Notes: a model not told the origin generated them from the letters alone. A stretch of 64,000 bases of DNA from Paenibacillus cellulosilyticus (GCF_003182255.1 NZ_QGTQ01000009.1:62001-126000); one strand, 5' to 3'. Numbered from the stretch's first letter, positions 40,010 through 50,029 are shown. Numbers and translations are program-made.

Positions 40010-41095
40010 TTAGATACCCGCAAGTACCTGATACCATACACCCTTCTTGGAGTAAAGCGTATCGCGAACGCTGCTCCAGCCGCCCAAGTATTCGATATCG
40101 AACAATCCCTTCGGCTGCTCGAACTGATCCTTGACCTTCTCAGCCGTCTTCGCGTTCACTGGACGGAACCCGTACTCTGCGAAAATCTGCTGTGCTTCTT
40201 CCGACACCAGATAGTCCACGAATGCCTGCGCCACTTCCTCGACGCCATGCTTCTTCGCATTCTTGTTCACGACTGCAGCCGGATTCTCGATCAGAATCGT
40301 GTCATCTGGAATGACAATCGTATACGGCACACCTTGCCGGATACGCGCACGAAGCTCGTTCTCATACGTCACGATCACATCGCCAACGCCATATTCGAAT
40401 GCCGCCATCGATGCACGTCCGCTCTTATCAAGCGACTCTACGTTTTGATGGATGCTCTTCAAATACTGCTTCGCGTATTCAGGATCTTTGACACCTGTCT
40501 CCCGTTCCGACTTCTTCAGACCCGCACCGTAGATCGCATTAATGTCCCACTGTGCGCCGCCTGACGTTTTCGGGTTCGGATACAGTACCTTCACACCTTT
40601 GTTGGTCAGATCATCCCAGCTTTTAATGCCGAGCGGATTGCCTTCACGCGTACCAAGTACAACGACAGAGTCGGTAATCATCCCTTTATACGCATTGTCG
40701 GCCCAGTTGTCATCGATAAGTCCAGCCTTCTGGATTTTCTCAATATCAGTTGACATCGCCAAGGCAGCAACATCCGCATCGAAGCCGCCGATAATCGAAC
40801 GTGCCTGTGTACCCGAAGCTTCATATGACTCTTGGAATACGACCTTCTGTCCTGTCTTCTTCTGCCACTGCTCTTGGAACTTCGGCAGCAGATCACCAAA
40901 GGCATCCTTCACAACCGAGTAAGCCCCGATAACGAGCGTAACATCGCCTTTATTCGATCCGTTCTGCTCCTGATCTGCACTAGTATTCGTCTCAGAACCA
41001 CCACCGCAGGCCGTCAGCAGAAGGAGTATGCTGATTCCCGTCAATACGATCTGCACCCGTTGACGGGCAGCTTTGTTAGCTATCCATTTCCACAT
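40010..41095 (-). CDS. sbp: Sulfate ABC transporter substrate-binding lipoprotein
   Basis: A 361-residue extracytoplasmic binding protein for sulfate. The signal peptide ends in a lipobox (LLLLTACGGG) with the lipidated Cys near residue 28. GAYSVVKDAFGDLLPKF, then QESYEASGTQARSI, DADVAALAMSTDI and the ligand-site PNPKTSGGAQWDINAIYG are typical of Sbp/CysP. I use ATG 41095, with AGGGGC upstream, in preference to ATG 41116. It is the last gene of a four-gene operon cysT-cysW-cysA-sbp; the binding protein is more often first in this family. Confidence 0.93.
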   Translation of the reverse strand: MWKWIANKAARQRVQIVLTGISILLLLTACGGGSETNTSADQEQNGSNKGDVTLVIGAYSVVKDAFGDLLPKFQEQWQKKTGQKVVFQESYEASGTQARSIIGGFDADVAALAMSTDIEKIQKAGLIDDNWADNAYKGMITDSVVVLGTREGNPLGIKSWDDLTNKGVKVLYPNPKTSGGAQWDINAIYGAGLKKSERETGVKDPEYAKQYLKSIHQNVESLDKSGRASMAAFEYGVGDVIVTYENELRARIRQGVPYTIVIPDDTILIENPAAVVNKNAKKHGVEEVAQAFVDYLVSEEAQQIFAEYGFRPVNAKTAEKVKDQFEQPKGLFDIEYLGGWSSVRDTLYSKKGVWYQVLAGI

Positions 41096-41135
41096 GAATA
41101 TTGCCCCTGACCGCATTCTAGTAAACCGCGCCAGA

Positions 41136-42200
41136 TTAAATGAAAATCGGCATCGGATCTTCTTTCAGCTTGTTCTCCATAATCCAGCTGTCATTGTCGT
41201 TGAACAGATAGGCGCGATGCACAAGTACGCTAAGCGCGTCGCCTGGATGCAGCACTTCCTTCTCCAGCGAACGGTACGTAATCAGCTTTGCATTGCCCAC
41301 CTCGATCTCAACCATCCATTCGCTGCCGCGGAAGTGAAGCTGCTTCACACGCCCCTCCATTGCAGCAGATGCAAGACCAATCTCGCCTGGCTTGCCGATC
41401 TCGATATATTCCGGACGAATGAGAGCTTTTGTGCCCTGCCATGCAGCAGCCTCTTCAAAACCGCGAATCGCCCCGATATTTTCAATAATCGTAGATTCAC
41501 CGATGAAGCCCGCCACGAACGGCGTCTCAGGGCTTTTATAAATATCCCAAGGCGTCCCTTTTTGCTCCAGACGGCCCTTGTTAATAATCATAATTTCGTC
41601 CGCAACCTCGATTGCTTCCTCTTGGTCATGCGTAACGAAGATCGACGTAATGCCTACACGTTCGATCAACTCTTTGAGCCATGTGCGCAGCTCGGTACGA
41701 ATCTTCGCATCGATTGCTGCGAAAGGTTCGTCGAGCAGCAGCAGCTGCGGCTCAGGTGCAAGTGCACGAGCGAATGCAACACGCTGGCGCTGACCGCCAG
41801 AGAGCTGGTGCGGATAGCGATGCTCGAAGCCAAGCAATCCAGTCAGCTCGACGAGCTCCATAACGCGCTTTTTGATTTGCTCTTTGGATTGCTTCTTGAT
41901 CTTCAGACCAAATGCGATATTATCGAATACCGTCATATGCTTGAACAGCGCATAGTTCTGGAATACAAAGCCGATGCCGCGCTCCTGTGGAGGCAGATCG
42001 TTCACGCGCTGGCCGAGAAACTCGATATCGCCAGATGTCGGCGTCTCGAGCCCTGCGAGCATGCGCAGAATCGATGTTTTGCCGCCGCCGCTTGGTCCGA
42101 GCAGACCGATCAGATGTCCCTTCTCAATCGTGAAGCTGACATCGCGCACCGCATGAAAATCGCCAAACTGTTTGTTTAAATTCCGCACCTCGATATGCAT
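41136..42200 (-). CDS. cysA: Sulfate ABC transporter ATPase
   Basis: A 354-residue ATPase that drives sulfate import. Walker A is GPSGGGKTS, the Q-loop is in FVFQNYALF, the signature is LSGGQRQRVAFARAL and Walker B is LLLLDEPFAAID, followed by VTHDQEEA. A C-terminal TOBE-like domain (KALIRPEYIEIG) follows, as in CysA and other CUT1-like ATPases. It starts three bases after the cysW stop region and is followed by sbp. The N-terminus is MHIEVRNLNKQFG. Confidence 0.95.
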   Translation of the reverse strand: MHIEVRNLNKQFGDFHAVRDVSFTIEKGHLIGLLGPSGGGKTSILRMLAGLETPTSGDIEFLGQRVNDLPPQERGIGFVFQNYALFKHMTVFDNIAFGLKIKKQSKEQIKKRVMELVELTGLLGFEHRYPHQLSGGQRQRVAFARALAPEPQLLLLDEPFAAIDAKIRTELRTWLKELIERVGITSIFVTHDQEEAIEVADEIMIINKGRLEQKGTPWDIYKSPETPFVAGFIGESTIIENIGAIRGFEEAAAWQGTKALIRPEYIEIGKPGEIGLASAAMEGRVKQLHFRGSEWMVEIEVGNAKLITYRSLEKEVLHPGDALSVLVHRAYLFNDNDSWIMENKLKEDPMPIFI

Positions 42201-42203
42201 CGT

Positions 42204-43001
42204 CTAATGCACTTCCTTTCGTTTCTTCGCCCATTCCATGAGCAAAAGCAAGCCGACAGAGAAAGCGGCCAATACGAGTGCAACGCCGTTGGCTGCTGTC
42301 ACATTAAAGTTCTCTACATCCTGATAGACGAGCGTTGTCGCTGTCTGGGTCTTATTAATAATGTTACCGGAAACGACCAGAACCGCACCGAACTCACCGA
42401 AACATCGTGCGACCGTCAGGACGACACCGTAGATGACGCCCCAGCGGATCGCTGGCCAAGTTACTTTCCAGAACGTGTACCATGAGTAAGCGCCCAGTGT
42501 TGAAGCCGCTTCCTCTTGGGAGGAACCAATCTCCTGCAGCACCGGCATAATCTCGCGAACCATCATCGGGAACGTCACGAACAGCGTTGCGATAACCATC
42601 CCTGGGAATGCGTATACGATACTAATGCCTGCATCATTAAGCAGAGAGCCAATCGCCGTGTTCGGACCAAGCAGCAGGACGATCATGAGACCGCCAATGA
42701 TTGGCGATACGGCGAAAGGCAGGTCCAAAATACTGTTCAACAGCTGCTTCAGCTTACTCGGCAGCCACTCCGCTCGAACGAGGTAGAGCGACAGCATAAC
42801 GCCAAACAGCGTATTGATGAGTGTAACTACGATCGTGATGAGTCCCGTCATCATGAGCGCATGTAGTGCTTCCGGCCGGCTTAATGCATCCACGAAGCCG
42901 CCCCAGCCATCGCCCATCGCTCCGGTAAAGATCCGAATTAACGGGATAATAATTAGAATGATAAAGATGATATACGTAATCGGAATCCAAACTTTTTTCA
43001 T
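42204..43001 (-). CDS. cysW: Sulfate ABC transporter permease CysW
   Basis: A 265-residue inner-membrane subunit with about six helices. The EAA loop reads SSQEEAASTLGAYSWYTFWKV and contacts CysA. PLIRIFTGAMGDG near the start and the GEFGAVLVVSGNI motif are shared with CysT. Its start overlaps the cysT stop by four bases (ATGA type), a sign of translational coupling in the operon. Confidence 0.94.
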   Translation of the reverse strand: MKKVWIPITYIIFIILIIIPLIRIFTGAMGDGWGGFVDALSRPEALHALMMTGLITIVVTLINTLFGVMLSLYLVRAEWLPSKLKQLLNSILDLPFAVSPIIGGLMIVLLLGPNTAIGSLLNDAGISIVYAFPGMVIATLFVTFPMMVREIMPVLQEIGSSQEEAASTLGAYSWYTFWKVTWPAIRWGVIYGVVLTVARCFGEFGAVLVVSGNIINKTQTATTLVYQDVENFNVTAANGVALVLAAFSVGLLLLMEWAKKRKEVH

Positions 43002-43813
43002 TTGCTGCTCCTCCTCGCTTGAACCCTGCTAACGATCCAAAGAATGAGGAAAGAGAAGGTTAACAAAAGAATGGATACCGCAGCTGCGCCTTGCGAATTA
43101 TCGCTCTCAATTTCACCGTAGATATAGACGGAAGCGATAAGCGTTTTACCCGGAATGTTGCCAGCTACCAGTACAACTGCGCCAAATTCGGCGAGTGCCC
43201 GGGAGAATGCAAGCATGCCTCCGCTCAATACGCCAGGCAATATGGAAGGGAAAATGATTTGAATAAACGTCTTCGCCTTCGTTGCGCCCATCGTGTAGGC
43301 CGCTTCTTCCTCCGATTTGTCCAGCTCCTCCAGCAGCGGCTGTACGGCGCGAATAACAAATGGGAAAGTAACGAACACCATCGCCACGACGATCGCAGGT
43401 TCATGAAACACGATCTCGAAGCCCAGCTTCTCGGCAATCGACCCAACCGCACTATTCGGTCCGAGCAGCAGCAAAATCATTAATCCGCCTACTGCAGTCG
43501 GCAATGCGAACGGAAGATCGACGAGACTGTTGAGCAGCCGACGTCCGGCGAACTTATACCGGTTCAGCGTCCAGCCAATCATCGTGCCTATGAGAATGTT
43601 AATGATCGCTGCTATGAAAGCCAGCTTGACGGTTAACAGCACAGCCTTCCAAGCGAGTGGATCGGATATGCTTTCGTAGAAAGGCGTCCATCCTAGCGAG
43701 AATGATTGTGTGTAGATTCCAATAATCGGGATAACGATCAACAAAATGAAGTAGAGCATGACCGTGCTGCGGAAGCCGAAACTCCACCATCGGCTGCGGA
43801 ACTTGAAATTCAT
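42998..43813 (-). CDS. cysT: Sulfate ABC transporter permease CysT
   Basis: A 271-residue permease partner of CysW, first gene of the operon. The EAA loop is SEEEAAYTMGATKAKTFIQI, and LAEFGAVVLVAGNIPGKT is the family motif. The start is set at ATG 43813 with GGAGGT about 12 bases upstream; an ATG at 43885 would add 24 residues without a helix. A promoter with TTGACG and TAAATT lies about 100 bases upstream. I see no S-box or T-box leader, so control is probably by a DNA-binding regulator. Confidence 0.93.
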   Translation of the reverse strand: MNFKFRSRWWSFGFRSTVMLYFILLIVIPIIGIYTQSFSLGWTPFYESISDPLAWKAVLLTVKLAFIAAIINILIGTMIGWTLNRYKFAGRRLLNSLVDLPFALPTAVGGLMILLLLGPNSAVGSIAEKLGFEIVFHEPAIVVAMVFVTFPFVIRAVQPLLEELDKSEEEAAYTMGATKAKTFIQIIFPSILPGVLSGGMLAFSRALAEFGAVVLVAGNIPGKTLIASVYIYGEIESDNSQGAAAVSILLLTFSFLILWIVSRVQARRSSK

Positions 43814-43911
43814 ATCAGTGGACAGACCTCCAAACCATCGGCTCGAGCCGTAGGACAACGTAGCTTGCCATTCTTGATATAACAATTCCTATTAAAGTAC
43901 TTGGTATTCTT

Positions 43912-43941
43912 AATTTAGCAGACGAATCGGCACTCCGTCAA
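43912..43941 (-). promoter_or_regulatory. Promoter of the cysT-cysW-cysA-sbp operon
   Basis: Minus strand TTGACG (43941-43936), 18 bases, TAAATT (43917-43912). Confidence 0.6.
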
Positions 43942-43994
43942 TCCTTTATCGACAAAATTGATGCTTTGTAAAAAAATAGACATCTATGTAGACA

Positions 43995-44038
43995 AAGAGC
44001 CGCTCCATCCGATTGCGCATCGGAATGGAGCAGCTCTT
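43995..44038 (-). terminator. Terminator of pgi-yvyE
   Basis: AAGAGC-C-GCTCCAT-CCGAT and ATCGG-AATGGAGC-A-GCTCTT form a long hairpin about 25 bases after the yvyE stop. Confidence 0.75.
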
Positions 44039-44062
44039 CCGCATCCTGTTACTTGCTTAACG

Positions 44063-44695
44063 TTATTCACCGTCGATTCGATAGACTGCCTCGCCTTTCA
44101 TAATGACGGCCTGCCCTTGCGTCAGATCCGTCACCCAAGCGATGAACGTATCTGCCTCTGACTCGATCGGCAGGCAGGTTACGGTCACGCGATCGGTAAA
44201 GTCAGTGCCTTCAACGCGCAGCTCGCGGCCGCGGAATTCATTCTCCAGCTTGCCGTACCACGTATAGTCGACATCGACGATGACTTCACGATGCAGGACG
44301 TACTCGATCGCTTCGCCAGCTTCCGTCGCTGCAACGGCACCGTCCGCGTAAGCGCGGATTAAGCCACCTGCGCCGAGCAGAATGCCCCCGAAGTAGCGAG
44401 TGACGACGATGGCGACATTTTTGAGACCCTGATTCTTGATGACCTCAAGAATAGGCTTGCCAGCTGTACCGCTTGGTTCGCCATCATCTGAGGCCTTCTG
44501 AATCTCGTCCCGCTCGCCGATGACATAAGCTGAACAGTTATGTGTTGCCTGCCGGTGCAGCTTCTTAATCCGCTCGATAAAAGCGATCGCCTCCTCCTCG
44601 GAGGCGACCGGCGTGCCATACCCGATAAAACGCGACTTGCGGATAACGATTTCTTTGTCGCCCTCGCGTCTTAACGTTCGATATCTAGGCAGCAT
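44063..44695 (-). CDS. yvyE: YigZ/IMPACT-family protein
   Basis: A 210-residue protein. The N-terminal UPF0029 domain shows RKSRFIGYGTPV, then RQATHNCSAYVIG, KASDDGEPSGTAGKPIL and IVVTRYFGGILLGAGGLIRAY. The C-terminal ferredoxin-like DUF1949 follows. IMPACT proteins bind nucleic acid or translation factors and affect translation under stress; the bacterial role is not settled. The start codon overlaps the pgi stop by one base (TAATG), so the two are translationally coupled. Confidence 0.93.
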   Translation of the reverse strand: MLPRYRTLRREGDKEIVIRKSRFIGYGTPVASEEEAIAFIERIKKLHRQATHNCSAYVIGERDEIQKASDDGEPSGTAGKPILEVIKNQGLKNVAIVVTRYFGGILLGAGGLIRAYADGAVAATEAGEAIEYVLHREVIVDVDYTWYGKLENEFRGRELRVEGTDFTDRVTVTCLPIESEADTFIAWVTDLTQGQAVIMKGEAVYRIDGE

Positions 44696-46044
44696 TACAG
44701 ACGAGCTTCCAGCTCCGCTTTTTCTTTCTCGTAGCCAGGCTTGCCGAGCAGTGCGAACATGTTCTTCTTGTATGCTTCAACGCCCGGTTGGTCGAACGGA
44801 TTAACGCCCAGCAGGTAGCCGCTGATGCCGCAAGCTTTTTCGAAGAAGTATACCAGGTAACCAAACGTGTATGGCGTCATGTCCGCAATGTTGACAATCA
44901 GGTTCGGCACTTGACCGTCCGTGTGCGCAAGCAGCGTGCCTTCGAACGCTTTTTTATTAACGAAATCAAGCGTTTTGCCTTCGAGGAAGTTCAGACCGTC
45001 AAGGTCTTCTGCATCGCGCTGGATCGTGATGTGCTCCGCAACTTCCTTCACTTGGATAACCGTCTCGAAGATGTTACGGTTGCCCTCTTGGATGAATTGG
45101 CCCATCGAGTGCAGGTCCGTCGAGAAGTCTACGGATGCTGGATAGATGCCTTTATAGTCTTTGCCTTCGCTCTCGCCGAACAGCTGCTTCCACCATTCCG
45201 ATACGAAGTGAAGCGATGGCTCGTAGTTTACGAGAATTTCAGTTGCTTTGCCTTTACGATACAGGGCGTTACGAACTGCAGCGTATTGGTACGCTTCGTT
45301 CTCTGCCAGGTTCGGGTTGCTGTATTCAGCTTGCGCGTCAGCAGCGCCTTTCATCATCGCGTCTACGTCGATGCCCGCAACTGCGATTGGCAGGAGGCCA
45401 ACAGCCGTCAGAACGGAGTAACGTCCGCCTACATCGTCTGGAATGATGAACGACTCGTAGCCTTCAGCCGTTGCCAGCGTTTTGAGTGCGCCTTTAGCTT
45501 TGTCCGTCGTTGCGTAGATGCGTGCGCGAGCCTGTTCTTTGCCGTATTTTTTCTCGAGTGCGTCTTTGAAAATACGGAATGCAATAGCTGGCTCCGTCGT
45601 CGTGCCGGATTTGGAAATAACGTTAATCGACCAGTTGCGACCTTCAAGCAGCTGCAGCAGGTGCGTTACGTACGTCGAGCTGATGTTGTTGCCTGCGAAG
45701 AAAATTTGCGGCGTTTTACGGTTAGCGTCCGTCTGAACGTTGTAGAACGAGTTCGACAGCATCTCGATCGCTGCGCGAGCGCCAAGGTACGAACCGCCGA
45801 TACCGATCACGATCAGCACTTCGGAATCGGATTGAATCTTCGAAGCCGCTTGCTTGATGCGCGCGAATTCTTCTTTGTCATATGCCGTTGGCAGGTCGAT
45901 CCAACCAAGGTAGTCCGAGCCTGCGCCCGTGCCATTGTGCAGCTGCTCATGCGCAAGCTTCACTTGGCTTGTCAGGTAGTCAACCTCATGTTGGCCGACG
46001 AACGTCAATGCTTTGCTGTAATCAAATTGAACTGTTTTACTCAT
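44695..46044 (-). CDS. pgi: Glucose-6-phosphate isomerase
   Basis: A 449-residue glycolytic isomerase. The sugar-binding motif [26 protein letters not shown] and [19 protein letters not shown] are plain, as is the C-terminal [11 protein letters not shown] with its catalytic-site Lys nearby. The start is ATG 46044, eight bases after GGGAGG. It leads a two-gene unit with yvyE. Length and motifs match the short Bacillota form of the enzyme. Confidence 0.96.
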   Translation of the reverse strand: MSKTVQFDYSKALTFVGQHEVDYLTSQVKLAHEQLHNGTGAGSDYLGWIDLPTAYDKEEFARIKQAASKIQSDSEVLIVIGIGGSYLGARAAIEMLSNSFYNVQTDANRKTPQIFFAGNNISSTYVTHLLQLLEGRNWSINVISKSGTTTEPAIAFRIFKDALEKKYGKEQARARIYATTDKAKGALKTLATAEGYESFIIPDDVGGRYSVLTAVGLLPIAVAGIDVDAMMKGAADAQAEYSNPNLAENEAYQYAAVRNALYRKGKATEILVNYEPSLHFVSEWWKQLFGESEGKDYKGIYPASVDFSTDLHSMGQFIQEGNRNIFETVIQVKEVAEHITIQRDAEDLDGLNFLEGKTLDFVNKKAFEGTLLAHTDGQVPNLIVNIADMTPYTFGYLVYFFEKACGISGYLLGVNPFDQPGVEAYKKNMFALLGKPGYEKEKAELEARL

Positions 46045-46124
46045 TAGTAAAGCCTCCCTATTCAAATCATGGTTTGAGGATGTGTTACAATTAGATTAGA
46101 TCACTTAGAAAGCAGGTTATCGTT

Positions 46125-47024
46125 ATGACAACATCTATCGGATTTATCGGCCTTGGCACGATGGGCTATGCAATGGCAGCCAATCTGCTGAACAAAGGCT
46201 TCGACGTTACCGTCTACAATCGCACTGCCGCTAAAGCAGAACAGCTTCGCGAACTAGGCGCAGCGGTCGCTGCATCGCCGGCTGACGCGGCACGCGGCCG
46301 TTCAGTCGTTATTACGATGGTCAGCAATGATGACTCGATCCGTGACGTCTACGATGGCGAACAAGGCATCTTCTCCGCCGTATCCGAAGGAACGGTAATC
46401 GTCGATAGCAGCACGATCTCGCCTGATCTCGCTCGCCGGTTAGCGGTCGATGCAACAAGCCGCGGCGCCATTTTCTTGGACGCTCCGGTCACTGGCAGCA
46501 AGCCAGCAGCCGAAGCCGGCATGCTCGTCTTCATGGTCGGCGGCAGCGCCGAGACGGCACTTGCCATTGAACCGGTACTGCTCGCGATGGGTCGGAAAGT
46601 TATTCCGATGGGACCAAGCGGCAGCGGTGCTGTCGCAAAGCTGGCACACAACACGGTCGTTGGCATCAACACAGCTGCGCTGATGGAAGGCTTCGCCATT
46701 GCAGCCAAAGGCGGCATTGAAGGCAGCTCGTTCCTTGAACTTATCCAATCAGGCGGTGCCGCTAGCAGAGCAGCAGAGCTGAAGGGCGGCAAGCTGCTCG
46801 AACAGGATTACAGCGTCCAATTCGCACTCGAGCTGATGCTCAAGGATTTGCGACTATCTTCCGTCCTGTCCGATAAGCTTGGTGTACCAACCCCTCTGCT
46901 CGAGGCTTCGAAGAGCTTGTACCAAGTCGGCGATGCGGCCGGCTATGGCCAGCTTGATCTATCCGCTGTTGCAAAAGTGTACGAGCAGTGGATTGGACGA
47001 GCGATCGGTGAAAAGAAGCAATAA
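46125..47024 (+). CDS. 3-hydroxyisobutyrate-dehydrogenase-family NAD(P)-dependent oxidoreductase
   Basis: A 299-residue beta-hydroxyacid dehydrogenase. The N-terminus is IGFIGLGTMGYAMAANLL, the substrate-site block is DAPVTGSKPAAEAG, and the catalytic Lys lies in VAKLAHNTVVG. The family reduces or oxidises 3-hydroxyacids (hydroxyisobutyrate, tartronate, succinic semialdehyde in GlyR enzymes); which one is not shown. AGCAGG lies upstream of the ATG. It is divergent from pgi and ended by a long perfect hairpin. Confidence 0.93.
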   Translation: MTTSIGFIGLGTMGYAMAANLLNKGFDVTVYNRTAAKAEQLRELGAAVAASPADAARGRSVVITMVSNDDSIRDVYDGEQGIFSAVSEGTVIVDSSTISPDLARRLAVDATSRGAIFLDAPVTGSKPAAEAGMLVFMVGGSAETALAIEPVLLAMGRKVIPMGPSGSGAVAKLAHNTVVGINTAALMEGFAIAAKGGIEGSSFLELIQSGGAASRAAELKGGKLLEQDYSVQFALELMLKDLRLSSVLSDKLGVPTPLLEASKSLYQVGDAAGYGQLDLSAVAKVYEQWIGRAIGEKKQ

Positions 47025-47068
47025 GATAATCCCGCAGCAAATAACTTATAGCGTCTTATATTTTTAAC

Positions 47069-47103
47069 GAGAAGGCCGCATGCGACAGGCATGCGGCCTT
47101 CTC
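47069..47103. terminator. Terminator after the hydroxyacid dehydrogenase gene
   Basis: GAGAAGGCCGCATGC pairs perfectly with GCATGCGGCCTTCTC around GACAG. Confidence 0.85.
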
Positions 47104-47169
47104 GTCCGCTGTCGAATCCGACCTCATGCGTCTTCCTCCACTCGCGCTGTACAAGTTCAATACTTGATG

Positions 47170-47487
47170 TTATTCGTGGATATAAGAGCAGATATAATCT
47201 GTTACCGTTGCGATTTGAAGCTTGAATTTCGTATTCGCAGGTACGGTGAATTCACCTTTACCTTGGATATGTAGCCATTCTGTTTCGCCTGGCAGCAGCA
47301 CCTTCAGATCGCCCGCCTGGATCTCCATAATTTCGATGCAGTCCGTGCCGAACTCATAGTCGCCTGGCATCATGATGCCGAGCGTCTTTTTCGTACCGTC
47401 CGCGAAAATAACTGCGCGACTCGTTACTTTGCCATCGAAATACACATTTGCTTCCTTCACTACCGATACGCCATCGAATTGAGACAT
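47170..47487 (-). CDS. ppnP: Pyrimidine/purine nucleoside phosphorylase PpnP
   Basis: A 105-residue single-domain cupin (former DUF1255). QFDGVSVVKEANVYFDGKVTSR, read in parts, then DGTKKTLGIMMPGDYEF, MEIQAGDLKVLLPG and FTVPANTKFKLQ match throughout. PpnP phosphorolyses a wide range of nucleosides. ATG 47487 is about ten bases after AAGGGAG; an earlier ATG at 47571 overlaps the tkt terminator. It lies downstream of tkt on the same strand. Confidence 0.9.
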   Translation of the reverse strand: MSQFDGVSVVKEANVYFDGKVTSRAVIFADGTKKTLGIMMPGDYEFGTDCIEIMEIQAGDLKVLLPGETEWLHIQGKGEFTVPANTKFKLQIATVTDYICSYIHE

Positions 47488-47536
47488 TATAAACAACTCT
47501 CCCTTGCTTGAATGGATGCTATATATGCTTACAGCA

Positions 47537-47565
47537 AAGGCGCGGCGCGGGTAGCGCTGCGCCTT
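47537..47565 (-). terminator. Terminator of tkt
   Basis: AAGGCGC-G-GCGC and GCGC-T-GCGCCTT arms around GGGTA, just after the tkt stop and ahead of ppnP. Confidence 0.55.
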
Positions 47566-47582
47566 ATGCATTAGCGTTAAGA

Positions 47583-49601
47583 CTATTTCAACAGACCTTT
47601 AACTTTGCTGACAACATTCTCAACCGTGAAGCCGTACTCTTTGATGACGCGGTCGCCAGGAGCGGATGCGCCGAACGTGTTGATGCCGAGTACTGCGCCT
47701 TGGTCGCCAACGTAACGTTCCCAACCAAACGAGTGAGCCATTTCGATTGCCAGACGAGATTTAACATTCGGCAGCAATACGGAGTCTTTGTACTCCTGCG
47801 ATTGCTTGTCGAACAGATCCCAGCTTGGCATCGAAATAACGCGAACTTGGATACCTTCTGCAGCCAGCGCTTGTTGAGCCGCTACAGCCAGTTGAACCTC
47901 AGAGCCCGTTGCGATGAGTTGAGCGACCGGTTGGCCGTTCGCTGCATCGGAGATAACGTAAGCGCCTTTTTTGATGCCTTCGCGCGCTTTATCAGCCGTA
48001 CCTTCGAGAACCGGAAGGTTTTGACGCGACAGCACGAGCGCAACTGGGTTCGATTTGTTTTCAACCGAGTAAGCCCAAGCAGCGGACGTCTCGTTAGCGT
48101 CAGCCGGACGGATAACCGTCAGATCAGGGATGATGCGCAGCGAAGCGAGCTGCTCGATCGGTTCGTGTGTAGGGCCGTCTTCGCCGACTGCGATCGAGTC
48201 ATGCGTCAGGACATACGTTACTGGCAGTTTCATCAGAGCCGACAGACGAACGGCTGGACGCAGGTAGTCCGTGAATACGAAGAACGTACCGCCGTATACT
48301 TTGAGGCCGCCGTGCAGCGTGATGCCGTTCATTGCAGCAGCCATACCGAACTCACGAATGCCGAAGTAAATGTTACGGCCGTCGTATTGACCTGCTTTGT
48401 ACACCGGCAATCCTTTGAGATGCGTCATCGTCGAGCTTTCGAGGTCAGCGGAACCGCCCACGAAGTTCGGGATGTTTTTCGCCAGGCCGTTCAGAGCGTT
48501 ACCGGAAGCAACACGCGTCGACAGCGGCTTGTCTTCCGACGTGTACTTCGGAAGGTCAGCGTCCCAGCCAGCAGGCAGGTTGCCAGCGGCAGCCGTCTCG
48601 AATTGAGCAGCCAGCTCTGGGAATGCTTTTTTATATTCAGCGAAGTTCGCGTCCCAAGCAGCGTTGGCTTTCTCGCCTTCTTGCTTCACTTCGCCAAAGT
48701 GTGCAGATACTTCAGCAGGAACTGTGAATGGCTCATGCTCCCAGTTATAGAACTGTTTCGTCAGAACCGTCTCGTCAGGACCGAGTGGGGAACCGTGCGG
48801 GCCAGCATGGCCGCCTTTACCGCCTTTGTTCGGGCTGCCGTAGCCGATAACCGTTTTAACTTCAATCAGTGTTGGCTTGGATGCTTCTGCTTGCGCTGCT
48901 GCGATCGCTTTGGAGATTGCCTCCAGATCGTTGCCGTCCTCTACGCGCAGTACTTGCCAGCCGTAGCTTTCGAAACGCTTCTGTACGGATTCGGAGCTCG
49001 ACAGGTTCAGTTCGCCGTCAAGCGTGATGTCGTTCGAGTCAAACAGTACGACGAGCTTGCCGAGCTTCAAGTGGCCTGCAAGGGAAGCTGCTTCATGGGA
49101 GATGCCTTCCATGAGGTCGCCGTCGCCGCAGATGGAATACGTATAGTGATCAACGACTTTAAAGCCGTCTTTATTGTAAGTAGCGCCGAGCTGCGCTTCC
49201 GCCATCGCCATACCGACAGCCATTGCAAAGCCTTGGCCGAGTGGGCCTGTCGTAGCGTCTACGCCAGCTGTGTGACCGAACTCTGGGTGACCAGGTGTCT
49301 TGGAGCCCCATTGACGGAAGTTTTTGATCTCATCGATCGACAGGCCGTAGCCGGACAGATGAAGAAGGCTGTAAAGCAGCATCGAACCATGACCTGCGGA
49401 CAGGACGAAACGGTCCCGGTTAATCCAGGATGGGTTCGAAGGATTGTGTACCATCGTTTTTGCGAACAATTGGTAGCCCATTGGTGCAGCACCCATCGGC
49501 ATGCCCGGGTGGCCCGATTTCGATTTTTCGATCGCATCGATCGCCAGTGTGCGAATCGTATCGATCGAAAGCTGTTCGATGGACTTTTGCGTAACTGTCA
49601 T
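47583..49601 (-). CDS. tkt: Transketolase
   Basis: A 672-residue thiamine-diphosphate enzyme of the pentose phosphate pathway. The N-terminus has ANSAxSGHPG-like [17 protein letters not shown]. The ThDP motif begins [37 protein letters not shown] in the middle domain and LVLSRQNLP follow. TAGGAGG precedes the ATG. A TATAAT lies about 25 bases upstream of the ribosome site. It is a complete, normal-length gene, standing apart from other pentose-phosphate genes. Confidence 0.97.
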   Translation of the reverse strand: MTVTQKSIEQLSIDTIRTLAIDAIEKSKSGHPGMPMGAAPMGYQLFAKTMVHNPSNPSWINRDRFVLSAGHGSMLLYSLLHLSGYGLSIDEIKNFRQWGSKTPGHPEFGHTAGVDATTGPLGQGFAMAVGMAMAEAQLGATYNKDGFKVVDHYTYSICGDGDLMEGISHEAASLAGHLKLGKLVVLFDSNDITLDGELNLSSSESVQKRFESYGWQVLRVEDGNDLEAISKAIAAAQAEASKPTLIEVKTVIGYGSPNKGGKGGHAGPHGSPLGPDETVLTKQFYNWEHEPFTVPAEVSAHFGEVKQEGEKANAAWDANFAEYKKAFPELAAQFETAAAGNLPAGWDADLPKYTSEDKPLSTRVASGNALNGLAKNIPNFVGGSADLESSTMTHLKGLPVYKAGQYDGRNIYFGIREFGMAAAMNGITLHGGLKVYGGTFFVFTDYLRPAVRLSALMKLPVTYVLTHDSIAVGEDGPTHEPIEQLASLRIIPDLTVIRPADANETSAAWAYSVENKSNPVALVLSRQNLPVLEGTADKAREGIKKGAYVISDAANGQPVAQLIATGSEVQLAVAAQQALAAEGIQVRVISMPSWDLFDKQSQEYKDSVLLPNVKSRLAIEMAHSFGWERYVGDQGAVLGINTFGASAPGDRVIKEYGFTVENVVSKVKGLLK

Positions 49602-49894
49602 TTGCTTAATTCCTCCTATTTGCCCATTATAATGCCTTTTATTATCTCTCTTTATGGATAATGCGCGCTTGTACTAGCGTGCGCAATGGCTTTGAAATAT
49701 TGTACCACTCTCCAAGGTGCATTACCATATCTAAATACGGCCTGGAGTGATTACGATATCCGATGCCATTCATAAAAATATATTATATGGACGCGCAAAT
49801 TCAAGCTTAAACCGAACATTCTTCGAAAATTAATGAAAAACTTTCGTAAAGTCCGATAATCTCGATTGTTGACATATACACACAAAAGGGCTCT

Positions 49895-50029
49895 ATGGAC
49901 ATCGGCGCTTGTGCAAAATATTCAAGTGCCGTATCGATAGAGCCATGTATATGTGAACAGGTTGCCGGACAACATGCTTCCCCGGCAGAACCAGCCAATA
50001 TTAGCGTTGCCAGACACAGCATGATTTAA
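49895..50029 (+). other. Long hairpin with an embedded possible 44-codon frame
   Basis: GGCTCTAT (49889-49896) pairs with ATAGAGCC (49937-49944), with an inner CGGC-G-CTTG/CAAG-T-GCCG stem. AAAAGGG precedes an ATG at 49895 that opens a 44-codon frame with three Cys (MDIGACA, EPCICEQ), ending 50029. TTGACA lies at 49869-49874. It could be a structured RNA, a small peptide gene or a decayed fragment; nothing in it is recognised. Confidence 0.25.

Noticed and set aside
41073-42179. A 368-codon plus-strand frame opposite cysA
   Set aside because: CysA has all ABC ATPase motifs; the opposite frame is a shadow.
43814-43935. Possible SAM (S-box) or T-box leader for the sulfate operon
   Set aside because: The ~100-base leader has no multi-helix pattern, no anti-terminator pair and no T-box sequence.
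44788-46047. A 419-codon plus-strand frame opposite pgi
   Set aside because: Shadow of glucose-6-phosphate isomerase; Arg/Phe/Val-rich, no ribosome site.
47508-49661. A 717-codon plus-strand frame opposite tkt
   Set aside because: Transketolase on the other strand is unmistakable. The frame is an Arg/Cys/Val-rich shadow without family motifs.
49807-50022. A 71-codon minus-strand frame with a hydrophobic, Cys-containing start (MLCLATLILAG), possibly a small secreted peptide
   Set aside because: No ribosome site, and it crosses the 49889-49944 hairpin and fits no known family.
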